Shown: piece by piece, positions 1 through 17,049 of the stretch | Numbering within the stretch: position 1 is the stretch's first letter | How the letters are laid out: the number at the start of each line of letters is the position of its first letter | DNA from: Zygnema cylindricum | Lineage: Eukaryota > Streptophyta > Zygnematophyceae > Zygnematales > Zygnemataceae | Direction: 5' to 3' | Assembly (NCBI GenBank): GCA_037447655.1 | Contig: JBBHKE010002640.1 | Coordinates: forward strand, 1-64,000 | DNA length: 64,000 nucleotides | Notes under the pieces: model-generated | Database searches by the model: none | What the model was told of the DNA's origin: nothing | Seen by the model: only the letters and a program-made list of their open reading frames with translations | Program-made: the position numbers and the translations under genes

Positions 1-493
1 AGCAAGGATTTTTCCCCAAAATTTTCATCTCTGTTTTACCTATACTGTATATGTAAAATTAAAACGGGAGGAGAAATGGCAGAAAAAGAGAAATTATAAG
101 TCAATTACTTTACTGCCGATAGTCAATTTCATTTATTTGTTTAATTAATTCAATTTCTTGCTCACTTTTCCTTCTTTTCTTTCTTTTTTCCTTGTCTTTC
201 TTTCCTTTTTTCTTTATTGCTCATTTCCTTTACTTCTTTCGTTCATTTTTAAATTCCTTTGTTCCTTTTTATCGTGTTCTTCTTTTCTCTCTTTTCTTTC
301 TTTTCTTTCTTTTCTTTCTTTTCTTTCTTTTCTTCTTTCTTTTCTTTTCTTTCTTTTCTCTCTTTTCTTCTTTCTCTTCTTTTCTTTCTTTTCTTTCTTT
401 TCTTTCTTTTCTTTCTTTTCTTTCTTTTCTTTTTTTCTTTCTTTCTTAAGCGAAATCTGAACTCACTTTCCTTCAAATTGACTCAATGTTCAG
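1..493 (+). other. Intron upstream of the gene 1 last exon
   Basis: No coding segment is visible here. The stretch is probably the last intron of gene 1, because it ends in a pyrimidine-rich acceptor (AG at 492-493) that opens the RING-encoding exon. Positions 168-450 are an imperfect (TTTCT)n tract with pyrimidines on the sense strand. The exon homologous to exon 8 of gene 2 is not in this piece, so the 5' part of the gene lies left of the window. Confidence 0.6.
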
Positions 494-2323
494 GGAACTA
501 TCAGACGAGTAGGAAGTGGAGTAGTAGGAGGTGTAGCGGGAGGAGAGGGAGCAGGAGAAGGTGGAGAAATAGGAGGAGGAGGAGGAGCAGGAGGAGGAGT
601 GGATGTAGGGGGAGGAGGAACTCTTAGACCTGAAGTATCACTACTACCTTTGCCTCCTACGCCGATCGAAACCCTCGCCCAACCAACCCAACCTTCTTCT
701 CCTCCTCCTCCTTCTCCTTCTCCCTCTTATCTTATTCCATCCGGTTTACTCTCTCCCTCTCCTATAATTCCGCAGCAAAACCCTAACCCTAACCCTATTT
801 TTTCCGAAGGAAACGCAAGAAACTCCGAAACTGCCCTAACTTTATCACCTGACTGGACCTCTTTTCGCGACGAACAAACAGAAATCCCTTTACATAGAGA
901 ATCGCGTCAGCCGAATCCGTCGGCCAATCAGAGGATAGTTCCGTTTCGAAGAGAAGAAGGACATAGAACTGCGTTTCCGTCAATTTCGTCTCGCTCTGTT
1001 GCTGTTTCTCCTGAAGAAACACCTGAAACGTGGATGCCTTCTATTCAAAACAGGGAAAATCCTGTACTGCCTGTTCCGGCACCGGCCGTACCGCATCGGC
1101 AACCTGTACGATCTGTACCGTATGTACCATCTGTACCGCCTGTACGATCTGCACCGTCTGTACCAGCTGTACCATCTGTACAATCTGCACGATCTGTACC
1201 GTCTGTACCATCTGTACCGTCTTTACGATCTGCACCGTCCGTACCATCTGTACCGTCTGTACCGGCTGTACTGGATGTACCATCTGTACCGGCTGTACGA
1301 CACGAATCATTAAGACCAGCTGTCCCGTCTGCACTGCCTGTATCATCCGTACCGTCTTTATCACATGTAATATCCGAGCGGTCCGTACCGCCTGTACCAT
1401 CTGTACCTTTCGTACCTCCCGTACTCCCCGTACCGTCCCAATCTCCTGTGACTGGCTGTGAACATTCGACTGTACGGCCGGTTCTACCGAATTATTTCCA
1501 GTCGGAGAATCTGGACGAGGAGGCGGCCATGAAACAAGCCATCGCGGATTCTTTAGAATGGGCTCGCTCTCACGGAATCCCTACCTCCCCCGAGAGATCT
1601 CCTGCTGACGTGGCAGATTCCAGCTTGACCGCCATGTCAGCATCTGCCACGTCAGCATCTGCCACGTCAGCACCTGCCACGTCAACATATGTCAGGTCAG
1701 CTTCTGCCACGTCAGAACCTGGCACGTCAGCACCTGCCACGTCAGCATTTCAGTCGGAAACAGTCGCACCTTCCTCCTCCGGAAGAAGTTTATCCGATCT
1801 TTCGGAGTTCCCGAGGTCTGCTTCGAGACCTCGGGAACTGGTGGATATGAGTGAAGAGGAACAAATGGCTTTGGTTTTGGCCGAATCTCTCGACTTTGCT
1901 CGTCGGAGAGAGAGACGAGAGGGAACCTTTTCTCCAGGAGACAGTCATCATGGCAGTTTTGGAAGTAACTCGGAAAGTTCGTCTCAGTCATTCAACGGAA
2001 GAGAAACGGTTTCGTCCTCTGGTGTAGCGGTAGGACTCAGAGAAAAACTCGATGAAAAATCGACGAATGTTGAAGCATCCACGAGTATCGAAAAATCGGC
2101 GAGTATCGAAAAATCGGCGAGTATTGAAAAACCGACTAATGTGGTACAATCGGAGAGTCCGAGTGAATGCGGTATTTGTTTTACGAATCCTGTGAACGCC
2201 GCGTGTGTGCCGTGTGGCCATATGATGAGCTGTCACGTGTGTTTGGAACAAGTGAGGAAAATGAGGAAGGTTTGTCCTATTTGTCGAGGGAAAATAGAGC
2301 GAGTTTTGCAGGTGTACGCATAA
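494..2323 (+). CDS. Gene 1: UIM-like/RING E3 ubiquitin ligase, XBAT34/35-like (last exon only)
   Basis: Last exon, 609 codons plus TAA, of a RING-type E3 ubiquitin ligase that would transfer ubiquitin from an E2 to substrates. The phase-0 acceptor at 493/494 matches that of gene 2 exon 9, and the first residues (GTIRRVGSG) resemble that exon's QRTIRSIHS. The C-terminal C3HC4 RING begins with CGIC near residue 558, then CVPCGHMMSCHVC and CPICRGKIERVLQVYA. Two helices fit the ubiquitin-interacting-motif pattern: LDEEAAMKQAIADSLEWA near residue 340 and MSEEEQMALVLAESLDFA near residue 452. Between them lie in-frame minisatellites: VPSV-type (about residues 200-310), SATSA-type (about 380-420) and ASIEKS-type (about 520-545). 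Ankyrin exons are presumably left of the window. The GTG at 599 is not a start, since the frame is open back to the acceptor. Family assignment rests on RING spacing and on shared gene structure with gene 2. Confidence 0.85.
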   Translation, partial: GTIRRVGSGVVGGVAGGEGAGEGGEIGGGGGAGGGVDVGGGGTLRPEVSLLPLPPTPIETLAQPTQPSSPPPPSPSPSYLIPSGLLSPSPIIPQQNPNPNPIFSEGNARNSETALTLSPDWTSFRDEQTEIPLHRESRQPNPSANQRIVPFRREEGHRTAFPSISSRSVAVSPEETPETWMPSIQNRENPVLPVPAPAVPHRQPVRSVPYVPSVPPVRSAPSVPAVPSVQSARSVPSVPSVPSLRSAPSVPSVPSVPAVLDVPSVPAVRHESLRPAVPSALPVSSVPSLSHVISERSVPPVPSVPFVPPVLPVPSQSPVTGCEHSTVRPVLPNYFQSENLDEEAAMKQAIADSLEWARSHGIPTSPERSPADVADSSLTAMSASATSASATSAPATSTYVRSASATSEPGTSAPATSAFQSETVAPSSSGRSLSDLSEFPRSASRPRELVDMSEEEQMALVLAESLDFARRRERREGTFSPGDSHHGSFGSNSESSSQSFNGRETVSSSGVAVGLREKLDEKSTNVEASTSIEKSASIEKSASIEKPTNVVQSESPSECGICFTNPVNAACVPCGHMMSCHVCLEQVRKMRKVCPICRGKIERVLQVYA

Positions 2324-3600
2324 AAATAAGAGCAAGACCGAAAAAACAAAATAGGAAAATAGGAACAGGAAAAAAAATAGGAAGGGAAAAGGGAGGAAAA
2401 AGGGAAAAGGGAGGAAAAAGGGAAAAGGAGAGGAAAAAGGGAAGGAAAAGGTGAAGGCAAAAGTAAAGGAAAAAATGAAAGACAAAAGGAAGGACAAAGA
2501 GAAGGAAAAAGGGAAGCAAAAAAGATGAAGGAAATTTGAATTTGAATTAGTCGTTTTAGTTCTCTTTCCTTTTTTGGTACTTTTGTGTTCTTTGGGTTGT
2601 TTATACTCGAGGTGCACCCATTTTTAACGAACATTTTCTTACATGTATAGTTTTTAATAATTATTTATCGACAATATGGTCGAGAATTGATTGCAAGTTA
2701 ATTAATTTAAATCGATTTAGCGAACTTATCTCTAATAAACAGATTTTGATTATATAGTGTAGATTATAAACTGTTAGGGCTAGGAAATTTTGTATTTATA
2801 GTGAATGTTTCTGACTTATTTTAGGATTTTTTAGGGTTTATTCAGGTTCTTTAGGGTATTTTTTTTGTCAATGTAGTGAGGGTGTTAATAAAACAGAGGT
2901 AGTAGTATATTTGTAGGGTACAAAGAAAATCGAGAGATTAATAGATAAACAATAGTTTATTAGGATAAAAGTACATGTATGATCCCGTCACTGGTAAGGG
3001 AACAACATACTGAAATATTCTCTAAATAAACCGTCGAGATTTATCTGTTTCCTTTTTATTTTTTACATAAGAAATCTGGCCTGCTCTTACGAATCTTTCG
3101 ACTTCGTTTTGTCTTTTGTTTCTTTTTTTGGGTGATGATGATGTTAATAAAGGAAAAGTAATCACAATTGATTATGTAAACAGCGGTAATTCTAACTAGA
3201 AAGGAATGCTGAAGAAAAAAGGGGAAAATGTCAGTGTATTGCACTGAATCGAATTATTTATAATATTTTGGGCTACAGTAATGTGTATTTATTGCGACGT
3301 GACAACTCTGTATCACGATGCAAGGTTGTATCTACCTATAAAAAAAGTTGTGTAGAAACCATGGAAAGAATTGTTTTGAGTAGAAACTACATAAAAAAAT
3401 GTTGTGTAAAAATTATACAAAGCAAAAAAGGAAGCAGATTGAATTAAAAAACGCGATGGTAAACCATCTGAGTCTAGGGCTACAAAAAGGTTGGCATGGC
3501 TCAAACTGAAAAACTACACAAAAACACTCAAAGAGGCAACAACCCCAACACTTAAACAACACAACAATACCCTATCCAACCTCAAGAGAATTAAATATCA
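2324..3600. other. 3' flank of gene 1
   Basis: A purine-rich tract (about 2333-2530, AAAAGGGAAAAGGAGGG-like) follows the stop codon and could be 3' UTR. AT-rich sequence follows with several AATAAA-like words (around 2737, 2888, 3023). No gene is visible. Positions 3330-3500 hold degenerate 'gaaactacataaa' words that recur at 4955-5110 on the other side of the LINE relic. Confidence 0.4.
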
Positions 3601-4860
3601 ACGAAAGGTAACCTCAAAAGTCCCCCAAGCTCGGGGAGCACGTTGAGGGAGTTCCAGCCGACGATCCATAACCGCAACAGCCAACTAAAGTAGGATAGAA
3701 GCTTGCGCTCGCTGTAAAGCCCCAGATAGACGTTGAAGATAAAAAGGTAAAGACCGAAGCAGGTGGGCTCTTAGGTTACCATCACTCCAATGAGCGCAGA
3801 CAAGTATGGCGAAACTCGTCCAAAGCAACACCCAAACAACCATATATCCTGATTGCCATCGGAATAAAGTCATACATAGGATCTGGGTATGCATAATCAC
3901 GTTCCTTAGCGGTATCACTGGATGCCACTCCAACATGTCGAGCTGCTTGACCAACGACTCTAGTCGAAGTCGGTTTCGCCAAAAACAATGTCACCAAATA
4001 CGCGACGTGCACCACCAAGCAAAACAATATTGATTTGGCGCCTAGGAATAAAAAGGGAAACCTCCCGACGCACAAAAAATCACCCCTTAGAGGCGATACT
4101 CGCAATGGTGTTGCAAATACTGTTGTGCGAATGAATCAATTCTCCCCAATGGGAGCAACGAAGCGAAGGGATGTCGTCGGGCTCAAGGTAAAGACCATAC
4201 AAGCAAACCAGAGCGTCAAGTAAAAGTGGATGAGCAAGGCCTATTCGGACGATCATTTAAGATGGAAACAGATGAGGCAAATGTTGGGATTGGAGGGGAA
4301 TTGCGAGTTAGGTGAAATGGGCGGTGGGGAAAACACCTAGTTGACAGAGCAAAAGCCACTTTGTGATCGTCAAGGTTACAAAGTTGTCCAAGTGGGAAAT
4401 ATCTGTCTGACGAGCAGCATCAAGAAATTGGGCCACTAAAGTATCCGAACTAGGTGGCCAACCGAATACACGAATGCCACTGGAGGGAGGAGTTTGAAAA
4501 CCAAGAGGGGAAGTAAAAGAATGTGGAATATCTTGAGGGTACCAAATAAGGCACTTCGAGGCTTGGACAAAAAGGTTGAGTTCAACCAAACGATCCCGGA
4601 AAAAATTACATGCCGGCACGACCTGGTCTATAGCGCCTATAGTACGCCTATCACAAGCAATCGAACATACAAGGCAAGAAGGGAAAACGGTGGCGGAAGC
4701 ACATAGGGCGCAGTGATGGGCAAGGGCAAACAAATGTCCTCCAAGAGGGTCGCCTTGACGAGTGTCGGTCTTAAAGGAGAGAGGAACCAGATCACCGTTA
4801 ACTGAAAAGGAGAGGTTGCTGGTCAAAAAAGCTCACACCAAGGGGAATAATTGAACAGTT
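3600..4860 (-). pseudogene. LINE-type reverse transcriptase relic
   Basis: Decayed non-LTR retrotransposon on the minus strand. The frame 4826-4308 contains TRQGDPLGGHLFALAHH, the conserved RQGDPLGP..FALA block of non-LTR reverse transcriptases. It is followed by a region aligned with the catalytic Y-x-D-D block in which the acidic pair is gone (it reads CDRRTIGAIDQ), then LVELNLFVQASKCLIW, which matches the usual L-L-N-x-x-K-C-x-x-W stretch. Farther 3' a second frame (4105-3782) carries SDTAKERDYAYPDPMYDFIP and MAIRIYGCLGVALDEFRHTC. This resembles the tail of such ORFs and recurs at 15.6 kb. Frames are broken and no endonuclease domain is seen, so the copy is dead and 5'-truncated. Confidence 0.7.
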
Positions 4861-4929
4861 AGGAAAAGGGCAACCATATCCAAAAATATGACGTTTCCAT
4901 CCACCATATTGAGAGCGTTGGAAACAACG

Positions 4930-5160
4930 ATTTGAAACGCCAACCAATCATGTAGAAACTATGTAAAGAAGGGTTTACACGAAAACTATATAAAAAAAAG
5001 TTTTGTATGGAATCTATATAAAGATATGTTTTATAAACAAACTACATAAAGTTTCTATGAAGAAACTATGTAAAGAAAGGTTCTATGAAGAAACTATATA
5101 AAGAAAACACGAAGGTAAACCATTTCAGTTGTGAATGTAATTTCCAACCAACACTAATAT
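4930..5160. repeat. Degenerate 'gaaactatataaag' repeats beside the LINE relic
   Basis: About six imperfect units of the form gaaactatgtaaagaaagg lie between 4955 and 5108. They are followed by aaggtaaaccattt. The other flank of the LINE relic has similar units (3342-3410) followed by gatggtaaaccatctgag (3455). The arrangement is a loose direct repeat around the relic. Confidence 0.5.
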
Positions 5161-6983
5161 TTCAAGCACAACTTATTAAAACATAATTGTGGTAGATCAA
5201 TATCATAGCAATATGGCACAAAATAAGAAAAACATTCTCACAAAAATACACAATTTTGAAACAAAAGGTGGACATAACGATGTGTTAAACTGTTATTCAA
5301 TCGTATTGCCTGGTTTCCATTCTAGTTCTCTTTCTAAAGTTGAAGCTCTCCAGCCTCTTAAAACTATTTTCTACATACAAGGCATACATTTTACTTTTAT
5401 ATATAGTTCACTTAATTTTTTTCTCCTATTTGCCTCCAGCATTTGAAATCTCTATTTCTATCTAAAATCGTTAGGCAAAAACGATCTCACTATTTAACCT
5501 AAAACCAAAGAAAACATTATATACTAACACGGAACAATAAAATCTGTACAAGCAAATGATCTTACAGTGATAATTGTCATAAAAACTGGAAAAAAATATG
5601 AATTCACGAGTATATAGTTTCTTAAAAAAATCCGAGAAATTGGTCAATAATAACTTAAATGCCGCGCCACGATTCTCTAAATGTGAACGGGAATCCAAAT
5701 TGCTTTCTCATAGGAACGTTTCAACATTACATGACGTCACAATGTAAAACCGTAAACCGAGAGCTCTTTTCCAATCGGGAAACTTGCAAGGGAATGTCAA
5801 AACTTGCACATGGAAACCCTAAAATAAAAAATTGTTGAGAACAATCCTTATTCCAATCTCTATTAGAGCCCATACAATTCCAAGAGTTTCTTGGTCAGCC
5901 GAGAGTCGGGATGAAAATCCATTATTTTATCACTTGGAAAGCCTCAAGTTTACATCAAATAAAAGCCTCTCCAACTCCAGATGTGGCGATCATGTAACTT
6001 CGAAAGGTGAAATATGAGGCGTTCTTGAGACTTCGTCCATAAACAGTCGGTCTATATTTCCAGTTCCAGTCCTTGGTAAAGATCCATTATCAACTGCATT
6101 TTTCATAATTGTAAAAATCCCAGAATCCTTGGTACGAAAATACCCTGATCCTCTAACCATTGATAAATGGACATTTCAGATTTCCATAAAACAGCGATAT
6201 GAATGACGGTATGGATTCCCGGTACAAATGTCCCGGTACAGCACTCTCAACTTGTTTTAGCTGCTTTCTTTCGTCAACATACAGCTCCATCTTCAGGTAC
6301 AAAACTGTCATAAATAAACGGTCCAGATTTCGTACCAGAGTGCTCTGAACCCATCATCACATAGGGCTCAGATCCCGAGGTCCAGCGTTGTATCCCCCTC
6401 ATCGCCCATATATAAAGAGCCCAGATGCCACCTTCTGGCATTAAAAACCCGTCATCGTATAGACGTCTCATATGTCGCGTTACGGTTCTCAAAATTGTCA
6501 CCCCTCATATATATACGGTTCAGATTTCACGTCAGTCGAAAAAGTACACAACTCAGATTTCCAAATAAAGTGTTTTAAAACCCTTCGCAGCTCATAAAAG
6601 GACAACTCGAATTTGCAGGTATAGATTCCCAAACTACAAGCCCCTGATCAGGAACAAACAGTGTTTCGCTATGACAACCCACTAAATCTCGGAACAAAAA
6701 TACAATTGTAAAAGTACGGGTTGTTGCACAAAAAATACGAGTTCCATTATGAAGTACGGATCACCGATTAAGACTTCCCGTATGTTCAACTGAAAGTACA
6801 GGCGGGACTTGGATCCAGGAGTCCGTCATATTTCTATTAACTTAATCGTTATTCGCGAAACGAAAGATTTTGTAGTTTATTTTAAGGAGTACAACATCGA
6901 ACTTCAATTATTACATTACGACTTACTACACTACTCATACCCTTCAATCTACGCTCTAAAGGTTCTAAACGCGTCTATAGGAG
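5160..6983. other. Intergenic, no gene recognised
   Basis: Spacer between the LINE relic and the 3' end of gene 2. From about 6040 to 6680 the words 'agatttc', 'agattcc' and 'ggtac' recur every 30-70 bases, suggesting a very degenerate repeat. No open frame here shows a known domain. Confidence 0.4.
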
Positions 6984-13430
<6,447 letters not shown>

Positions 13431-13472
13431 AGGCAACCCAATAGTCAAAACTCAAAAGTATGGAGTGCACGC

Positions 13473-13924
13473 TACACCGCTATTAGTGTTGATGTTTTTC
13501 TCGCCACTTAAAACATATTTTCTCCGTACACACGTGTCCGATTTTCAGTAGGAGACCGCCAATCGGACGGTGCAAAATTTACGTTTTATTTGAACCGTCG
13601 GATGAAAAATCTGACGACTGTGCAAGGAGAAAAGATTTATAAATTTGGAAATATAATTATTTTTTTTCAGTTGGAAAAAAAGTATCAGCGCTAATAACAG
13701 CGTAACACGGTGTACCGCTATTAGTGCTGATTATTTTTTCGCCGCTTAAAACATATTTTTCCGTACACACACGCCCGATTTTTAGTAGGAGACCGCCAAT
13801 CGGAAGGCGATAGTTTAATCTTTCAATCGTCACCGTCGGATTAACAATTTAGCAAAACTGTACGGATCAACGATGTTTTTAATCGGCGAAAAAAATGTAA
13901 ACACTAATAGCAGAACGCCGTGTA
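13473..13924. mobile_element. MITE family A, two tandem copies sharing a TA
   Basis: Copy 1 runs from TACACCGCTATTAGTG at 13473 to ACACGGTGTA at 13714. Copy 2 starts in that same TA and ends at CGCCGTGTA (13924). Each is a foldback. The left half (CGCCACTTAAAACATATTTT, then TCCGTACACAC) is matched by an inverted, more decayed right half. No coding capacity is seen. TA flanks suggest a Tc1/mariner-like origin, which is inference. Confidence 0.75.
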
Positions 13925-14384
13925 TGGACTGGAAGTCTGTAACTGAGTACGGACAGATACTTTTAAACTTATGTGAGCGGCGAGGTCGTGAAACGTGTCA
14001 CACGATACGAAATAGTGTTGATGATAAATCCAAGAGCTCGCCGGATTCCACGGGACATGCTGGTACAGTACAGTACAGTACAGTACTATTCCACCCTTTC
14101 ATTTTGTACTATTCGCTAATGTCACGTGACAAATGTGCGAATATTCGTCGCTGACAAGGTTGTGCGCGTTAATTTTGAGAGTATCAAAAAAACATCCGTG
14201 TTTAACGCGTTGAGTGCACAGCAACTCTGGGCAAATTTTCTTTTTGCATATTTTAGGTTTTTTTTGTGTTGTGCCCAAGATCGCGGGCAGCTGAAGCGAC
14301 GGATTCGACAAAAGCGGAAAGCCAACAAACAGACAGCCTTGGTAAGGAACTGTCACACGTTGTCTTTTAGTACAAAGTACAGTA

Positions 14385-14601
14385 CACCGTGTATCGCTAT
14401 TAGTGTTAATATTTTTTACGCCACTTAAAACATCTTTTCTCCGTACACACTCGTCCGATTCTGGATTTGAGACGGTCTATCGGAAGCTGAGAATCTTACC
14501 TTTCAATCGCAACCGTCAGATCAACAATTCGACAAGAGTGTACGGAGAAAAGATGTTTTAAGTGGCGACAAAAACATTAACACTAATAGCGATGCACGGT
14601 G
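14385..14601. mobile_element. MITE family A, intact copy
   Basis: Foldback element of 217 bp flanked by TA on both sides. The left end CACCGTGTATCGCTATTAG is mirrored at the right by CTAATAGCGATGCACGGTG. Inside, CGCCACTTAAAACATCTTTT and CCGTACACAC pair with the inverted copy near 14535-14570. It has no coding capacity. Confidence 0.85.
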
Positions 14602-14689
14602 TAGTTTACCTTTGTACAGGTACAAAAAGGATGACGCAAATCCAGCAGGAATGAGAAATGATTCATTGATTAGCGATGATTATCTTGGT

Positions 14690-15065
14690 TGTTCGCAGTG
14701 ACGTACGTCAGCTTGTCAAAGATTGTACATTTTCAGTACACATTATTAGTACAAACTACAAAGTTAAGAGTTTAGATTCGACGGTCAATCCGTTGAACAG
14801 CTTTGACTTGCGAAAAATTGTATCGACCGGTAAAATTTTGCCGCACTTGTGAACGTCGACCGTCATAATAAAATCAAAATTCAGACGGCCGTCCAAAGTT
14901 TAAGGTAACAAAACTGCGGCAACCACATGTTTTTTGAAGTGTTGTGCGCAAACTCTACTTTTTCACTTACGTGTGAACACCCTTGAGAGCACATGTTGGC
15001 TTTTAAATTAGCGGCAAAATTGAATCTAATCGCGAATCTAATCTAAGCGTTACATCGAACTTATA
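14690..15065. mobile_element. Family C arm fragment
   Basis: This resembles the arm of the composite element at 35.8-40.0 kb. Shared words are 'gacggtcaat..gttg', 'gaacgtcgaccgtcataa', 'caaaactgcggcaaccacatg' and 'gagagcac.tgttgg'. It abuts a family G fragment at about 15066. Confidence 0.55.
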
Positions 15066-15620
15066 GTGTGTTCCCATGTAACCATAACTTAGTCTTGCTA
15101 CTTGTTTTGTAGTGAAGATTCACCGTACTCCTTTTCAGAGTTTGTCCCTATGTTCGAAAACGAAATCATTACTTAAAATGTGACGGTTGTAGATGTGGGT
15201 ACAATCTGTGACGGTTGTAGACGATTACAAAACTCGCGACAATTTTTGAAGTTTACAAAACACATGTTTAGTTTTTTGTGACATTGTAGATGGTTAGGGT
15301 TTTGCAACGTTATGACGTCATGCTCACTTGTGCTAACGTCGACGTCATTGATTCAATTCAAACTTTCGGCTTCTCGAATTCGTTTTTTCAAATTTTCTCA
15401 CCCGAATTGCCATCAAAATATGCCCAAAGGTATTGAAAAGAATCATTTTCCAAAGATCTTTTTATTTCGTACCAATATTGTCGTGTTTCGCTCCAAAAAG
15501 TGAGAAATAAAACTGATAGTGTGAGAGGGAGAAGGAGAAGGCGTCTTCACGGACTTTGCTTTTGCAAAATGGCATCCGTTGCTTGCGACCCCTCCGCCGC
15601 CCCTGTACGGAAAAAAACCC
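15066..15620. mobile_element. Family G fragment
   Basis: Starts with TGTGTTCCCATGTAACC and runs in parallel with the complete family G element at 47331-48226. Shared blocks are 'gtgaagattcaccgtact', 'gacattgtagatg', 'atgacgtcatgctca', 'atattgtcgtgttt' and 'ggactttgcttttgcaaaat'. The right end is missing and LINE-like sequence follows. Confidence 0.6.
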
Positions 15621-15775
15621 TAAAAAACCAAATATCTCGACGGCCATAGGCATAAAGTGATCCATAGCATATAGGTGTGCTAATAGTGATAAACGGCGTG
15701 TCTCGAGAGAGAATCAACAACATTACAGAAGGAGTGTACACTAAATCAGAAAAGCACAAGACTTAGCACTTAGCA
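15610..15775 (-). pseudogene. LINE ORF tail fragment
   Basis: On the minus strand the frame ending near 15610 reads MDHFMPMAVEIFGFLG. It lines up with YDFIPMAIRIYGCLG of the LINE relic at 3.8-4.1 kb. It is only a short frame-broken fragment. Confidence 0.45.
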
Positions 15776-17049
15776 TACAATACTTAGAGAAAAAATGTCA
15801 ACTTAGACATAAGGTTAAATCGGGATTCTAAAAAACTCAACTACAACATGATAATCCAAGAAAACCATAGTTTTCTTTGTCAAACACAGGGCGGAGGGGC
15901 TTGGTAAGAAAATTAGCTAGTCAATGAGCCATACGACAATGGGAGAAAGGGAGAGCGCCGTCTATAATTTTATCACTGATGAAATGATATTGAACTTCAA
16001 GACTCAGGGAACCCTCAAAGGCTTGTCCTTGTACTCCCGCTTCTATCCTTTCTCCTTTTTATCTCGAATGTTGATTTGTGGCGTTACAACAAAGGCAAGC
16101 TTCTATCCTTTCAAATGCTATTATTGGTATGAAACGCCATCATGTTCCGTAACTTCCTGAATGTGTTCCGTCGAGGCTGGAGACTTAAGTTGTGGCTTTT
16201 AACAAATTTCTAGCTTTGTTGAGACAGTTAGGTAATTTTGGTTTGGTTACACTTATTTTGTTGTTTTTGTACGTGTTGTTCCTTTCAATGTCTATTGGTG
16301 GCTTGCCCTTATTTGTGTGATGGTTACTTTAACACTGTTTGTCCATTTAGTGTGCTACCTCCCGTGCTCGATAACCCAATTTCGTTCTTGCCTTTTGTTT
16401 TTTGTTCCCATGTACTCAAATGGTTTACCATCATTATTTTTTAATAAAGTCTTACACTAAATAATAGACAGGTGTGGGACGAGGCAGCAACGGTAGATAT
16501 AGAATGTCCCTTGTCAATGCTGACTACGAATTGCTCAAGTGCTATTATAATTTGAATAATATATAAACAAAATCTCCATTAAGTTTGTTTGTCATCTTTT
16601 CACATCTTCTTGAAAGACTACTCATCGTTAACTACAACAAAATTTATAAATCCTAATGAATACCGGATAATAAATACTACTAAGCAATTTTAAAAGCCGT
16701 AATTTTTTCTTTTTATTAACAAATCCAGCAAATACTTTCTACATAACACTTCGTCAAACACTACAAATTTTGTAATAAATACCCAAACTCTTCTCGTCGA
16801 CTAACACAAAAACAAACTAACATTGCAATTAACGACGATAAAAAGGACTAAAAAAATCCTAGAGCTCTAGCCAAAACCTCATGTTCCTCATATTTAAGAT
16901 CCTCTTTCAAGCTAATATTTGTTTCAACTCACGCCTAGACATGTTCAATTTCAACCAAAATCGATACCCAAATCACAACCCTAACTCCTTTTAACCAACC
17001 ACAACATACGTTTGAGTCACCGTCTCTATGTTTCCGTTCTGTTGTCCAA
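15776..17049. other. Intergenic, possible LINE 3' end
   Basis: No gene recognised. Near 16420 the words 'caaatggtttaccatcatt' followed by 'aataaag' match, in opposite orientation, the 'gatggtaaaccatctgag' next to the 3' side of the LINE relic at 3.45 kb. This may mark the 3' end of another LINE copy. The rest is AT-rich. Confidence 0.35.

Noticed and set aside
599-601. GTG start codon for gene 1
   Set aside because: The frame is open upstream to a good acceptor at 493, and homology with gene 2 continues into that part.
158-627. Phe/Leu/Ser frames near the left edge
   Set aside because: Translations of the TTTCT repeat in the intron before gene 1's last exon.
782-802. True telomere seed inside gene 1
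   Set aside because: Only three CCCTAA units, in frame within a Pro/Asn-rich coding stretch. Chance is sufficient.
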